Below are positions 44,928 through 54,581 of a stretch of 64,000 nt of DNA, in pieces (positions within the stretch are counted from its first letter, which is position 1; every line of letters begins with the position of its first letter). Below the pieces are notes generated by a model. That model was given only the letters and a program-made list of their open reading frames with translations, did no database searches and was not told where the DNA came from. The translations under genes and the position numbers were made by a program. The DNA is from Proteiniborus ethanoligenes (GTDB lineage: Bacteria; Bacillota; Clostridia; Tissierellales; Proteiniboraceae), in NCBI RefSeq assembly GCF_900107485.1, contig NZ_FNQE01000001.1, positions 1-64,000 on the forward strand. The letters run 5' to 3'.

Positions 44928-46178
44928 ATGAGTAAGTATATCATAGAGGGAGGCAAAAGATTAGTTGGCGAAATTCCTGTAATTGGAGCCAAAAATTCTG
45001 TGCTACCTATACTAGCAGCTACTGTAATCAACAATAATACAAGTACAATTTTTAATACTCCAAATCTAAGAGATGTAGAGATTATGGAACAGATATTATT
45101 AGCCATAGGGTGTAAGGTCAATAGGTCAGACAATATAATTTTCGTTGATTCAAGAGATATTTCTAAAATTAGAATACCTGAAGAGCTTGTACGAGAAATG
45201 CGTTCCTCAATTATATTAATGGGGGCTATGCTAAATAGATGTGGTGAGGTTGAAATAAGCTATCCTGGAGGATGTGAAATAGGACCTAGACCTATAGATT
45301 TGCATTTAAAGGCCCTTAAGGAGCTAGGGGCAACAATAGAAGAAGCCCATGGTTTTCTATACTGTAAGGCTGACAAGTTAAAGGGCTGTGACATACAGCT
45401 AGATTATCCCAGCGTTGGTGCTACAGAGAATATTATGCTAGCAGCAGTAAGAGCAGAAGGTACTACAATAATCCGAAACGCTGCTCGAGAACCTGAAATT
45501 ATTGATCTTCAAAACTTCCTCAAAGGAATAGGAGCCAAAATACATGGTGCAGGCACAAGTGTAATAAGAATAGACGGTGTAGATAGCTTTACTAGCGTAG
45601 AGCATACTATTATACCTGATAGAATAGTGGCAGGTACTTATATGATAGCTTCTGCTATAACTGGAGGAGAGGTAGTTTTAAAGAATATTGAGGTAGAACA
45701 TATTCAATCTATAATAGCGAAGCTTAAAGAAACTGGATGCATGATATATAATAACTGTACTACCTTAAAAATTATTGGACCTAAAAGACCAAATGCTATT
45801 GAAACAGTTCAAACTCTACCTTATCCAGGATTTCCAACAGATATGCAGGCTCAAACAATTGCACTACTGAGTATTGCAAATGGAACTAGCATAGTTACAG
45901 AAACTATATTCGAGAATAGATTTAAGCATGTAGAAGAGCTTATTAGAATGGGAGCTAATATAAAAACAGTTGGTAAGGTTGCTATAATTAAAGGTGCTAA
46001 GGAACTAACAGGCGCAAAGGTTACATCTAAAGATTTAAGAGGTGGAGCTGCCTTAGTTTTAGCTGCATTAGCTGCTAAAGGCACTTCTATTATTGAAGAT
46101 ACCTATCATATTGAAAGAGGATATGATGGTCTAGAAAAGGCACTCATGGCATTAAACGCAGATATAAAGAAAATTTAA
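44928..46178 (+). CDS. murA: UDP-GlcNAc 1-carboxyvinyltransferase MurA
   Basis: 416 residues. First committed step of peptidoglycan synthesis: enolpyruvyl transfer from PEP to UDP-GlcNAc. Catalytic Cys116 lies in the PGGCEIGPRPIDLHL loop, so fosfomycin should be able to alkylate it. LRGGAALVLAALAA is near the C-terminus. TGGAGGTG precedes the ATG. In many clostridial dcw clusters murA takes this place, where murB/murC are found elsewhere. Confidence 0.95.
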   Translation: MSKYIIEGGKRLVGEIPVIGAKNSVLPILAATVINNNTSTIFNTPNLRDVEIMEQILLAIGCKVNRSDNIIFVDSRDISKIRIPEELVREMRSSIILMGAMLNRCGEVEISYPGGCEIGPRPIDLHLKALKELGATIEEAHGFLYCKADKLKGCDIQLDYPSVGATENIMLAAVRAEGTTIIRNAAREPEIIDLQNFLKGIGAKIHGAGTSVIRIDGVDSFTSVEHTIIPDRIVAGTYMIASAITGGEVVLKNIEVEHIQSIIAKLKETGCMIYNNCTTLKIIGPKRPNAIETVQTLPYPGFPTDMQAQTIALLSIANGTSIVTETIFENRFKHVEELIRMGANIKTVGKVAIIKGAKELTGAKVTSKDLRGGAALVLAALAAKGTSIIEDTYHIERGYDGLEKALMALNADIKKI

Positions 46179-46216
46179 GCAGCTTATGCTGCTTAAGGCT
46201 CAAGGGACAAGCCTTA
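46175..46216 (+). promoter_or_regulatory. two overlapping hairpins between murA and ftsQ
   Basis: Hairpin 1: TTAAGCAGC (46175-46183) with 46188-46196, TTAT loop. Hairpin 2: TAAGGCT (46194-46200) with AGCCTTA (46210-46216), ending 2 bases before the GGAGGA of ftsQ. They share bases 46194-46196, so they compete. Possibly tunes ftsQ translation. No T-run. Confidence 0.45.
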
Positions 46217-46230
46217 GTGGAGGAGCTACT

Positions 46231-46992
46231 ATGAAAAAAAATAGCAACATAGATAAAAAAATTAAAAAGAAAAAAACTGGACTTATATTTATTATATTTT
46301 TATTATTAATCTCTATTTTTTTTATTTTATATACTAAGACAAGCTTCTTTCATATTTCAAATATAGAGGTGTTTGGAAACGAACAAATATCTGATGATAA
46401 GCTAATACTTGCATCGGGAGTTACTACTGGTGAGAATATTTTTAAAATTAATTTAAAATCCGCTAAAGAGAATATTAAACTTCATCCCTACACAAAAAAT
46501 GTAAAAGTGAAAAGAAAGCTACCTAATAAAATTGCTATTCATATTGAGGAAAGAAAAGAAGCCGCTGTTATAGTTCATATTGGGTCTTATATATACATTG
46601 ATGATGAAGGAATTATTTTAAACATTCTTTCAGAAAAAAAAGATAATAAGTGTATAACTATAAGCAATTTAGAAATAGAAGAAGCAGAGATAGGCAAAGA
46701 AATTATTTTTAATAATGATGAAATGAATAATTTGATTTTAGAATTTATTGATTCTTGTACTAAGCTAGGGCTAGCTGAAACTTTTAACCAGGTGTCATTT
46801 GATGAAGATGGAGAAATCACCATTTATTTGGAAAATGGACAAGAGGTTGCATTTGGAACCTTAGATGATGTAAAATATAAATTGAATTTTCTTCAAGCTA
46901 TATTAAAGGAGTTAGAAAGCAATAATCAAAGATACAAAGCTATTCACCTAGATAAAGGAAACAATGCAATCATAATAAAAGATAATGACTAG
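46231..46992 (+). CDS. ftsQ: cell division protein FtsQ/DivIB
   Basis: 253 residues from the ATG at 46231 with GGAGGA 7 bases upstream. Lys-rich cytosolic tail, one membrane helix (about 17-38), POTRA domain (FHISNIEVFGNEQISDDKLI) and FtsQ/DivIB beta domain (about 110-230). It links FtsL/FtsB-type proteins to the septal synthase outside the membrane. The end overlaps the region ahead of the DUF881 gene. Confidence 0.92.
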   Translation: MKKNSNIDKKIKKKKTGLIFIIFLLLISIFFILYTKTSFFHISNIEVFGNEQISDDKLILASGVTTGENIFKINLKSAKENIKLHPYTKNVKVKRKLPNKIAIHIEERKEAAVIVHIGSYIYIDDEGIILNILSEKKDNKCITISNLEIEEAEIGKEIIFNNDEMNNLILEFIDSCTKLGLAETFNQVSFDEDGEITIYLENGQEVAFGTLDDVKYKLNFLQAILKELESNNQRYKAIHLDKGNNAIIIKDND

Positions 46993-47002
46993 GGGGAGGA
47001 AA

Positions 47003-47737
47003 ATGAAAGATATTAAGAGCAATATTTTAATTATATTAGTTTGCATAATATTGGGCGTTATTTTAGCTATTCAGCTTAAGTCTGTTGAAAACAACATAGG
47101 CTCTAGTACAATTCCTACTCAAAGAGCTCAACAGCTTGCTATTGATTATAAAAAAATACAAGATGAAAGAGATAGAATAAGAAATGAACTAGATAATCTT
47201 GAGGCAAAGCTAAAACAGTATGAAAAAGGTGAAGCTGAAAAAGACGTGTATTTAGAAAATTTATATAAAGATATTGAAAAGTACAGAGTTTTAGCTGGCT
47301 ATGAAAGTGTTCAAGGGCCTGGAATAGTTATTGAAATTAACGATCCACCAATGGAGGTTTTATATGGGGAAGATTCAAGTGCCATAGTAGATAATTATGA
47401 ATTCCTTCTTCAAATAATTAGTGTAATAAATGCAACAGAAGCTGAAGCCATATCTATTAATGAACAAAGATATACTAGTTTTACGGAAATTGTTCCAGCT
47501 GCTAAACATTTGGAAATCAATGGAGTTTCCTTTGGACCGCCCTTTGTTATAAAAGCCATTGGGAAACCCGATGATTTAGAAAATGCATTAAGAATTAAGC
47601 GTGGAATTATATGGCGCATGGAAAACTTGCTTAACCTAGATATACACATAAAACAGGAACAGAATATAGTTATTCCTAAATATAGAAAAATAAAGGAGTT
47701 TAGATATGCTAAACCCTTAGAGGAAATTTCAAATTAA
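47003..47737 (+). CDS. DUF881 family protein, first of two
   Basis: 244 residues from the ATG at 47003, whose site AGGGGGAGG is 4 bases away (a start at 46985 lies before it). One N-terminal membrane helix (about 7-24), a coiled coil (about 35-85), then the DUF881 domain (YESVQGPGIVIEINDPPMEV ... AEAISINEQRYTSFTEI). The family is regularly found next to ftsQ, sbp and ftsA in Firmicutes and Actinobacteria; exact function not established. Confidence 0.88.
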   Translation: MKDIKSNILIILVCIILGVILAIQLKSVENNIGSSTIPTQRAQQLAIDYKKIQDERDRIRNELDNLEAKLKQYEKGEAEKDVYLENLYKDIEKYRVLAGYESVQGPGIVIEINDPPMEVLYGEDSSAIVDNYEFLLQIISVINATEAEAISINEQRYTSFTEIVPAAKHLEINGVSFGPPFVIKAIGKPDDLENALRIKRGIIWRMENLLNLDIHIKQEQNIVIPKYRKIKEFRYAKPLEEISN

Positions 47738-47756
47738 CCATTGGAGGGATTAAACA

Positions 47757-48491
47757 ATGGGAGAAAAAAAGAGTAGTATTGTATGGCTTATATTTTTTTC
47801 TGTTCTCCTAGGAGTACTGCTATCATTTCAAATGAAGCAAAATATTGATGATTATGATTTAGTATCATTAAAGTCAATACAGATAATGAAAAATGATATA
47901 AACAATATGAACAAAGAAATTGAGGACATAAAAGAATTAATAATAAAAAAAGAAAAAGAATTAGAAGAGTTAGAAGAATTGATAAATAACGAAGAAACAG
48001 ATATTTCAGAGCACTTATTGAATGGAATAAAAGAAATTAAACTTATAGCAGGATTAGATGATGTTCAAGGACCTGGAATAAGAGTATTAATAGCTGATAA
48101 TGAAGATGAGGACATAGTAGGTGCAGAAATAAATGAAGACATTATACATGATGCAGATATTCAAATATTATTGAATGACTTAAGAAAAGCTGGAGCAGAG
48201 GCTATCAGTATTAACGGTCAAAGAGTAATGTCTAGATCAGAAATAAAATGTGCTGGTCCTACAATAAGAGTAAACGGAAGAAGCTCTGCCAATCCCTTTA
48301 TAATAACTGCAATTGGTGATCCTAAGCTGCTATACGCTGCTATTAACGCGCCTAATACTTATGGTTGGCAATTAAGGGAAATTTACAAATTAAGAGTTGA
48401 AGCAATTATAAAGGACAATGTATATGTACCTAGATATTATTGGACAGATCAAGAATTTAAGTATGCAAAACCAAAAAAAGAAGGTGAATAA
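47757..48491 (+). CDS. DUF881 family protein, second of two
   Basis: 244 residues with the same plan as its neighbour: membrane helix (about 7-24), coiled coil (about 40-85, KKEKELEELEELINNEE), DUF881 domain (LDDVQGPGIRVLIADNEDED ... AEAISINGQRVMSRSEI). Tandem DUF881 pairs are common and point to a duplicated partner at the divisome. TTGGAGGG precedes the ATG. The next gene starts two bases after the stop. Confidence 0.88.
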   Translation: MGEKKSSIVWLIFFSVLLGVLLSFQMKQNIDDYDLVSLKSIQIMKNDINNMNKEIEDIKELIIKKEKELEELEELINNEETDISEHLLNGIKEIKLIAGLDDVQGPGIRVLIADNEDEDIVGAEINEDIIHDADIQILLNDLRKAGAEAISINGQRVMSRSEIKCAGPTIRVNGRSSANPFIITAIGDPKLLYAAINAPNTYGWQLREIYKLRVEAIIKDNVYVPRYYWTDQEFKYAKPKKEGE

Positions 48492-48493
48492 TA

Positions 48494-48838
48494 ATGGTTA
48501 TTTTAGCTTTTATAGGTATCCTTATGGGGGTGTTGATAGGAATATATTTACCTATAACATACTCTGCAAGCTATTCCTTGTATGTATCAGTTGCTATATT
48601 AGCATGTTTAGACTCAGTTTTTGGAGGTATAAGAGCAACACTTGATAAAAAATTTAATACAGCAATATTTATATCTGGATTTTTTGGCAATGCAATACTA
48701 GCAGCATTTTTAGCTTATGTTGGGGATAGACTTGGTGTACCTCTTTATTATGCAGCTATATTTACTTTTGGAGGGAGGCTATTCCAAAATTTTGCTATTA
48801 TAAGAAGATATTTTTTTAGCAAAAAAGATACTAATTAA
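48494..48838 (+). CDS. sbp: small basic protein Sbp (DUF1290)
   Basis: 114 residues with three to four membrane helices and a basic C-terminus (RRYFFSKKD). Typical Sbp features are LDSVFGGIRA near 44 and FTFGGRLFQNFAIIRR at the end. It lies between the DUF881 genes and ftsA, as in Bacillus and other Firmicutes. Function not known in detail. Confidence 0.9.
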   Translation: MVILAFIGILMGVLIGIYLPITYSASYSLYVSVAILACLDSVFGGIRATLDKKFNTAIFISGFFGNAILAAFLAYVGDRLGVPLYYAAIFTFGGRLFQNFAIIRRYFFSKKDTN

Positions 48839-48943
48839 TGAAACAAGATAAAAATCATTATTTTTATCAAAAAAAGAGGAAAAAAGGCAGATATATTGAA
48901 TTTAATATATAATAACATCTGCTTCAACTAAGGGGGAAATAAT

Positions 48944-50191
48944 ATGAGTGACTATATCGCATCTATTGATATAGGAACATCAAAAATATGCACTATCATT
49001 AGTGAACTAGATAGAAACGGGAAAGTACAGATTATTGGAATTGGCAAAGCTCAATGTGAAGGTATTAGAAAAGGTGTAGTTGTAGATATTGAGTCTACTG
49101 CCAAGTCCATAAGTGAATCTGTAGAGCAAGCAGAAAATATGGCTGATGTTGAGATAAATCAAGTTTATGTCAATATTCCCGGTGGCTATACAAGTATTAT
49201 TAGAAATAAAGGAATAATTGCTGTTTCTAATGATAATAGAGAGATAGGCGTAGACGACATTAAAAGAGTATTAAATTCAGCTACAATAATATCAGTTCCC
49301 CCTGATCGTCAAATTGTTGACATAGTACCAGTACAATACATTGTAGATGGGTATGACGAAATTAGTGATCCTACAGGCATGTTTGGAGTTAGACTCGAAG
49401 CTGATGTAGAAATAGTTACAGCCTCACTTACTACAATTCAAAATTTAGTGAAGAGTGTAAATAAGGCTGGACTAGAAGTGCTAGGCATTATTATGGAGCC
49501 TTTAGCTACATCTGAATCAGTGCTTACCAAGGATGAGACTGAACTTGGAGTTTTACTCATTGACATAGGAGCAGGGACTACAGACTTTTCAGTGTTTAAA
49601 GATGGAAACATTGTTTATTCGGGTCTTATTCCTGCAGCAGGCAACCACATTACAAATGATATTTCTATAGGGCTGAGGCTTGCTGTAAAAGAGAGTGAGG
49701 ATATTAAAAGAAAATATGGGTTAGCATATACTGGCTTAGCAAAGAATGATAATATATTTGAAGCTACACCCATAGGGCTGAATGAAAAAATCAAAATACC
49801 AGAGCTGCAATTAGCAGAAATTATTGAAGCTAGAGTAGGAGAAATATTTGAGATTATTAATAATGAGCTTATGAAGTTAGGACTAAAGAACGAAATATTG
49901 GCAGGTGTAGTTATTACTGGAGGAGGAATAAGCTATTTAAGAGGGGTCAAAGAACTAGGTAGAATACTGTTTGACCTCCCTATACGGGTTGGACAGCCTA
50001 GTGGATTAGGAGTTAAAGATCCAATTTTTTCAGCTTCAGTAGGAATGATTAATTATTCTTTAAAGAGGAAATTCAATTATTATATAGAATACAATAATGT
50101 CGAGAAAAAAAGAATGAGAAATAAAAGCAGAAATAAAGAAGAAAATAAAGTAGTTTCGATTTTTAAAAAACTTTGGAATGACTATTTCTAG
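48944..50191 (+). CDS. ftsA: cell division protein FtsA
   Basis: 415 residues, actin-like ATPase that tethers FtsZ filaments to the membrane. Phosphate loops IASIDIGTSKICTII (about 5-19) and LLIDIGAGTTDFSVF (about 204-218), adenosine motif VITGGGISYLRGV near 325. The C-terminus ends in an amphipathic helix (VVSIFKKLWNDYF) that inserts into the membrane. AGGGGGAA precedes the ATG. ftsZ follows after 22 bases. Confidence 0.96.
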   Translation: MSDYIASIDIGTSKICTIISELDRNGKVQIIGIGKAQCEGIRKGVVVDIESTAKSISESVEQAENMADVEINQVYVNIPGGYTSIIRNKGIIAVSNDNREIGVDDIKRVLNSATIISVPPDRQIVDIVPVQYIVDGYDEISDPTGMFGVRLEADVEIVTASLTTIQNLVKSVNKAGLEVLGIIMEPLATSESVLTKDETELGVLLIDIGAGTTDFSVFKDGNIVYSGLIPAAGNHITNDISIGLRLAVKESEDIKRKYGLAYTGLAKNDNIFEATPIGLNEKIKIPELQLAEIIEARVGEIFEIINNELMKLGLKNEILAGVVITGGGISYLRGVKELGRILFDLPIRVGQPSGLGVKDPIFSASVGMINYSLKRKFNYYIEYNNVEKKRMRNKSRNKEENKVVSIFKKLWNDYF

Positions 50192-50213
50192 TATTAAATA
50201 AGGGGGTAACTGT

Positions 50214-51305
50214 ATGTTCGATTTTGAAGTAGATGTGGAACAATTTGCTCATATTAAAGTCATTGGAGTAGGTGGCGGAGGAAACAACGCTGTTAATAGA
50301 ATGATAGAGAGCCAAGTAAAGGGTATTGAATTTATATCCGTAAATACTGATAAACAAGCATTATATTCTTCAAAAGCAGAGATAAAGGTTCAAATTGGTG
50401 AAAAGCTTACAAGAGGTCTTGGAGCAGGAGCTAATCCGGAGATAGGAGCTAAGGCTGCTGAAGAGAATAGAAATGAATTAATGGAAATATTAAAGGGTGC
50501 CGATATGGTATTTATTACTGCTGGTATGGGTGGTGGTACAGGAACTGGAGCAGCACCTATAGTTGCTGAAATCGCAAAAGAACTTGGGATTTTGACTGTA
50601 GGAGTAGTTACCAAGCCTTTTATGTTTGAAGGTAGAAAGAGAATGATTCATGCAGAAAAGGGAATAGAAGAGCTTAAAAGTAGAGTTGATACCTTAGTTA
50701 CTATTCCTAATGATAGATTATTACAGGTGGCAGAGAGAAAAACTTCTATTGTAGAAGCATTTTGCATAGCAGATGACGTTCTAAGACAAGGAATTCAGGG
50801 TATATCCGATTTAATAGCAGTTCCTGCATTGATTAACTTAGACTTTGCTGACGTTAAAACTATTATGTCTAATCAGGGTCTTGCGCATATGGGAATTGGA
50901 AAAGCTAGTGGAGAAAATAGAGCAACAGAAGCTGCTAAGCAGGCAATACATAGTCCTTTACTTGAAACTTCAATTGAAGGAGCAAAGGGTGTATTATTAA
51001 ATATTACAGGGGGGCCAAACCTAGGAATTTTTGAAGTCAATGAGGCTGCTGATTTAATTAGACAATCAGTTGACCCTGACGCAAATATTATTTTTGGTGC
51101 TGGGCTTGATGATAATCTTAAAGATGAAATAAAAATAACCGTAATTGCTACAGGATTCGACAACATTAAAAAACAAGCTCCTGTGGAAACGCAAAAATTG
51201 TCAATCACTGGCGATAAGGTTAAAGAAAAGGTTATGCCAGATACAAAGCAACTTGATAATGACGATCTCGATATTCCGACGTTTTTAAGAAGAAGAGATA
51301 AATAA
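50214..51305 (+). CDS. ftsZ: cell division GTPase FtsZ
   Basis: 363 residues. Forms the Z ring. The GTP-binding tubulin signature GGGTGTG is at 106-112, with an N-terminal [13 protein letters not shown]. The C-terminal conserved peptide [14 protein letters not shown] binds FtsA and other partners. Normal length. AAGGGGGT precedes the ATG. Ends the dcw cluster with a strong terminator. Confidence 0.98.
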   Translation: MFDFEVDVEQFAHIKVIGVGGGGNNAVNRMIESQVKGIEFISVNTDKQALYSSKAEIKVQIGEKLTRGLGAGANPEIGAKAAEENRNELMEILKGADMVFITAGMGGGTGTGAAPIVAEIAKELGILTVGVVTKPFMFEGRKRMIHAEKGIEELKSRVDTLVTIPNDRLLQVAERKTSIVEAFCIADDVLRQGIQGISDLIAVPALINLDFADVKTIMSNQGLAHMGIGKASGENRATEAAKQAIHSPLLETSIEGAKGVLLNITGGPNLGIFEVNEAADLIRQSVDPDANIIFGAGLDDNLKDEIKITVIATGFDNIKKQAPVETQKLSITGDKVKEKVMPDTKQLDNDDLDIPTFLRRRDK

Positions 51306-51336
51306 CTCTTTCTAGTTTCTAGAAAGAGTTTTTTTT
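51304..51336 (+). terminator. Rho-independent terminator after ftsZ
   Basis: Perfect 12-bp stem AACTCTTTCTAG / CTAGAAAGAGTT with a 3-base loop and T6. Confidence 0.95.
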
Positions 51337-51451
51337 CGACTTCAATAAGTGACAGAATTCTAATATTACATATATTATAATAGACATAATATTAAAGGTT
51401 ATTGAATAAAAGTTAAATAGAATATGAATGTACAATAGAGGGGGCAATATT

Positions 51452-52357
51452 TTGTACATATATGCTGAATACCTTTTATTGGAGAATATGCTGATTAACT
51501 ATATTCTACTGCATTTAACAAAAAAATTTACTAAAACAGAAGCAAATAATATTAGAGTATTATTGGCTTCTTTTATTGGGGCAATATATTCTTTAGTCAT
51601 ATTCTTTCCTTCATTAAAATTCATGACAAAATTTATTATTAAAATCTCTGTCTCTATATTAATAATAATAGTTGGATTCAATCCATCTAAGCTTAAAAAG
51701 TTTATTAGGCTTATTTCAACCTTTTATGTAATGGCTTTTATATTTGCTGGTGCATCATTGGCTTTATTCTACTTAGCTCAAGCTGAGACCTACGCTGGTA
51801 ATGGTATATTTTATATTAAGGATTTTCCAGTGAAGCTATTAGCACTTGCAATATTTGTTTCATACACTCTAATTAAAACCGTATGGGGATATATCCATAC
51901 CTTTTTAGCAAAGGGTAAAACCTTTATTCCAATTGTTGTAGGCTTAAATAGTAAAAGTGTTGAAATAGTAGGACTTTTAGATACTGGAAATATGTTAAGA
52001 GATCCTGTTACTAAGACACCAGTAATAATAATACAGTTTAATGCTATCAAAGAGCTATTACCTGAACAGGTACAAGATATTTTTAAAAGATATAAGGAAA
52101 ACGACCTAGAAACTATTTCTGCAATAATGGTTGAAAACATGACTAACATAAAGTTTAGGCTAATACCTTACAAATCCTTGGGTAAGGAAAATGGAATGCT
52201 AATAGGATTTAAGCCAGACAAAGTGATAGTTAAAGATGATGAAGATAAAATATTTTGTGACATAATTGTAGGTATATATAATAATACCTTATCAAATGAC
52301 CATAACTATGTTGCATTACTTCATCCTGAAATGTTTATAGAAAAGGAGGTAGTATAA
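51452..52357 (+). CDS. spoIIGA: sigma-E processing peptidase SpoIIGA
   Basis: 301 residues from a TTG at 51452 with AGAGGGGG about 8 bases upstream. Five membrane helices in the first half and a pepsin-like aspartic protease domain with LLDTGNMLRDP (Asp in DTGN) in the second. On a signal from the forespore it removes the pro-sequence of sigma-E in the mother cell. The stop is immediately followed by the sigE GTG. Confidence 0.93.
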   Translation: MYIYAEYLLLENMLINYILLHLTKKFTKTEANNIRVLLASFIGAIYSLVIFFPSLKFMTKFIIKISVSILIIIVGFNPSKLKKFIRLISTFYVMAFIFAGASLALFYLAQAETYAGNGIFYIKDFPVKLLALAIFVSYTLIKTVWGYIHTFLAKGKTFIPIVVGLNSKSVEIVGLLDTGNMLRDPVTKTPVIIIQFNAIKELLPEQVQDIFKRYKENDLETISAIMVENMTNIKFRLIPYKSLGKENGMLIGFKPDKVIVKDDEDKIFCDIIVGIYNNTLSNDHNYVALLHPEMFIEKEVV

Positions 52358-53089
52358 GTGAAGAAAAGAATATACAAGCTAAAATTAATTATAAGAATAT
52401 ATTATATAAAAATATTAAGAAAAATAGGCTTATATGATGAGTCTGAGGTTTTCTATATTGGTGGAAGTGAAGTATTGCCACCACCATTGACTCAAGAGGA
52501 AGAGAACTACCTTGTTTCAAGACTTAATGAGGATGATACTATTCGGACTATTTTAATAGAAAGGAATTTAAGACTAGTAGTTTATATTGCAAGAAAATTT
52601 GAAAATACAGGAATTGGAGTAGAAGATTTAGTTTCAATAGGTACTATTGGACTAATAAAAGCTGTAAATACATTTAATCCTGATAAAAAAATTAAGCTTG
52701 CTACATATGCTTCGAAATGTATAGAAAATGAAATTTTAATGTATCTTAGAAGAAATAGTAGAGCTAAAGCAGAGATATCCTTTGATGAACCATTAAATAT
52801 TGATTGGGATGGAAACGAGCTATTATTATCAGATATATTAGGCACAGACAATGATATTATATTCAAAAATTTAGAGGAAGAGGTAGATAAGAGCTTGTTA
52901 AACCAAGCAATTTGCAAACTCTCCAATAGGGAAAAGAAAATTATGGAGCTTAGATTTGGTTTAGAAAATGGTGAGGAAAAAACTCAGAAAGAAGTAGCGG
53001 ATTTATTAGGGATTTCACAATCATATATATCCAGATTGGAAAAGAGAATAATTAAAAGATTAAAAAAAGAAATCAGCAAAATGGTATAA
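52358..53089 (+). CDS. sigE: RNA polymerase sigma-E (mother cell)
   Basis: 243 residues from a GTG with AAAGGAGGT upstream. A basic, hydrophobic pro-region (about 1-30) is followed by [19 protein letters not shown], the conserved stretch around the SpoIIGA cleavage site. Region 2 ([20 protein letters not shown]) and region 4 ([20 protein letters not shown]) are complete. Directs the first mother-cell programme of sporulation. Made in one operon with its protease. Confidence 0.97.
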   Translation: MKKRIYKLKLIIRIYYIKILRKIGLYDESEVFYIGGSEVLPPPLTQEEENYLVSRLNEDDTIRTILIERNLRLVVYIARKFENTGIGVEDLVSIGTIGLIKAVNTFNPDKKIKLATYASKCIENEILMYLRRNSRAKAEISFDEPLNIDWDGNELLLSDILGTDNDIIFKNLEEEVDKSLLNQAICKLSNREKKIMELRFGLENGEEKTQKEVADLLGISQSYISRLEKRIIKRLKKEISKMV

Positions 53090-53315
53090 AAAATCAAAAA
53101 ATAAGAAAAATACATTAATAGTACAGGTAGACTGAGGTTCATCAATATTGTTTTTAGTTATGTATGGTTTGTAACTAGGAATAATATGCTGAATCTCATT
53201 TTTATTTTACAATAACTTAATCTATTTACATTAATTGTTGAATAATAAACAATTAAAAAGGCAATAATTTTTATGTAAAAGGGGCAAAACATCATGAAAG
53301 GAATGAATTACTTAT
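53090..53315 (+). promoter_or_regulatory. sigG leader with hairpin and overlapping uORF
   Basis: An 8-bp hairpin TAATTGTT / AACAATTA lies at 53232-53255. An ATG at 53294, with AGGGGC upstream, starts a 13-codon ORF (MKGMNYLYAYKQS) that ends at 53335, overlapping the sigG start at 53316. The only AAAGGA near sigG is 13 bases away, so sigG initiation looks weak or coupled. Confidence 0.45.
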
Positions 53316-54089
53316 ATGCATATAAACAAAGTTGAAATATGCGGAGTAAACACATCAGAATTACCTGTACTTACTAATAAAGAAATGAGAGTGTTATTTG
53401 ATAGGATACATGCAGGCGATATGACTGCAAGAGAAGAATTTGTGAGAGGAAATTTAAGGCTAGTACTAAGTGTTATACAGAGATTTAGTAAAAGAGGAGA
53501 ACATGTTGATGATTTGTTCCAGGTAGGATGTATAGGATTAATAAAGGCAATAGACAATTTTGATTTATCTCAAAACGTTAGATTTTCAACCTATGCAGTT
53601 CCCATGATTATCGGGGAAATCAGAAGATATTTAAGAGATAATAATTCAATAAGAGTAAGCAGATCCTTAAGAGATATTGCATATAAAGCATTACAAGCTA
53701 GAGATCAGCTCATAAATAAAAACTCAAAGGAGCCAACCATAACTGAGATAGCAGAAGTATTAGGGCTACCTAAGGAAGAGGTAGTATTTGCACTAGATGC
53801 AATTCAAGATCCTATTTCATTGTTTGAACCTATATATCACGATAGTGGAGATGCTATATATGTCATGGATCAGGTTAGTGATGAAAAAAGTGAAGATGAA
53901 ACATGGCTTGAAGAAATAGCATTAAGAGAAGCTATTAGAAAGCTAAATGACAGAGAAAAACTGATCTTAAACTTAAGATTTTATGAAGGCAAAACACAAA
54001 TGGAGGTTGCAGAGGAAATAGGAATATCTCAAGCTCAAGTATCAAGACTTGAAAAAAATGCGTTAAAGCACATGAGAAAATTAATATAA
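53316..54089 (+). CDS. sigG: RNA polymerase sigma-G (late forespore)
   Basis: 257 residues. Near-canonical SigG: NKVEICGVNTSELPVL at the N-terminus, region 2 NLRLVLSVIQRFSKRGEHVD, DLFQVGCIGLIKAIDNFDL, region 4 QMEVAEEIGISQAQVSRLEK. Directs late forespore genes. The start is fixed by alignment to the conserved M-x-x-N-K-V-E-I-C opening, although its ribosome site is poorly placed. Lies after sigE as in Bacillus and Clostridia. Confidence 0.97.
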   Translation: MHINKVEICGVNTSELPVLTNKEMRVLFDRIHAGDMTAREEFVRGNLRLVLSVIQRFSKRGEHVDDLFQVGCIGLIKAIDNFDLSQNVRFSTYAVPMIIGEIRRYLRDNNSIRVSRSLRDIAYKALQARDQLINKNSKEPTITEIAEVLGLPKEEVVFALDAIQDPISLFEPIYHDSGDAIYVMDQVSDEKSEDETWLEEIALREAIRKLNDREKLILNLRFYEGKTQMEVAEEIGISQAQVSRLEKNALKHMRKLI

Positions 54090-54194
54090 CATGTTTTCTT
54101 TTACCATTGCTTTCACAACAAAATATTAGGAATAATAATAGAGGTAATTGTAGCATATATATTATAGAGATAAATTAGAAGAAGGTGATAAGCA

Positions 54195-54476
54195 ATGGTA
54201 AAGGCAACTGATTTACGTGAGAAGGAAGTAATAAATGTAAGGGATGGTACTAGATTAGGTTTAATATCTGATATTGAAGTGAACTTAGAAAAGGGAACTG
54301 TAGAAGCTATTATGCTTCCAGGACCAGGTAGGATATTAGGCTTATTTGGGAAGAACTTAGACTATGTAATTAAATGGCAAAACATTGTAAGAATAGGCAG
54401 CGATGTTATATTAGTAGATCTTAATTTAAACACAGAGGATTATTTATATTATGGAGATGAAAATAAAAAAGAATAG
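54195..54476 (+). CDS. YlmC/YmxH family PRC-barrel protein
   Basis: 93 residues forming a single PRC-barrel: DLREKEVINVRDGTRLGLIS, DIEVNLEKGTVEAIMLPGPG and WQNIVRIGSDVILVDL. The family is called YlmC/YmxH and is found next to sporulation genes in Firmicutes; molecular role unknown. GAAGGTGAT precedes the ATG. Located 105 bases after sigG. Confidence 0.85.
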   Translation: MVKATDLREKEVINVRDGTRLGLISDIEVNLEKGTVEAIMLPGPGRILGLFGKNLDYVIKWQNIVRIGSDVILVDLNLNTEDYLYYGDENKKE

Positions 54477-54581
54477 CAAAGAGAAAAATATATAGGGCTT
54501 AAAACTGTTTATATATGGACACATAATAAAAGATATAATATAATTTGATTAAGACTTTGGCTAAAAGGAGGGGAAACAAAC

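Noticed and set aside
48846-48868. Terminator between sbp and ftsA
   Set aside because: The AT-only stem GATAAAAAT/ATTTTTATC is followed by A's, not T's, and ftsA follows in the same direction with a good ribosome site.
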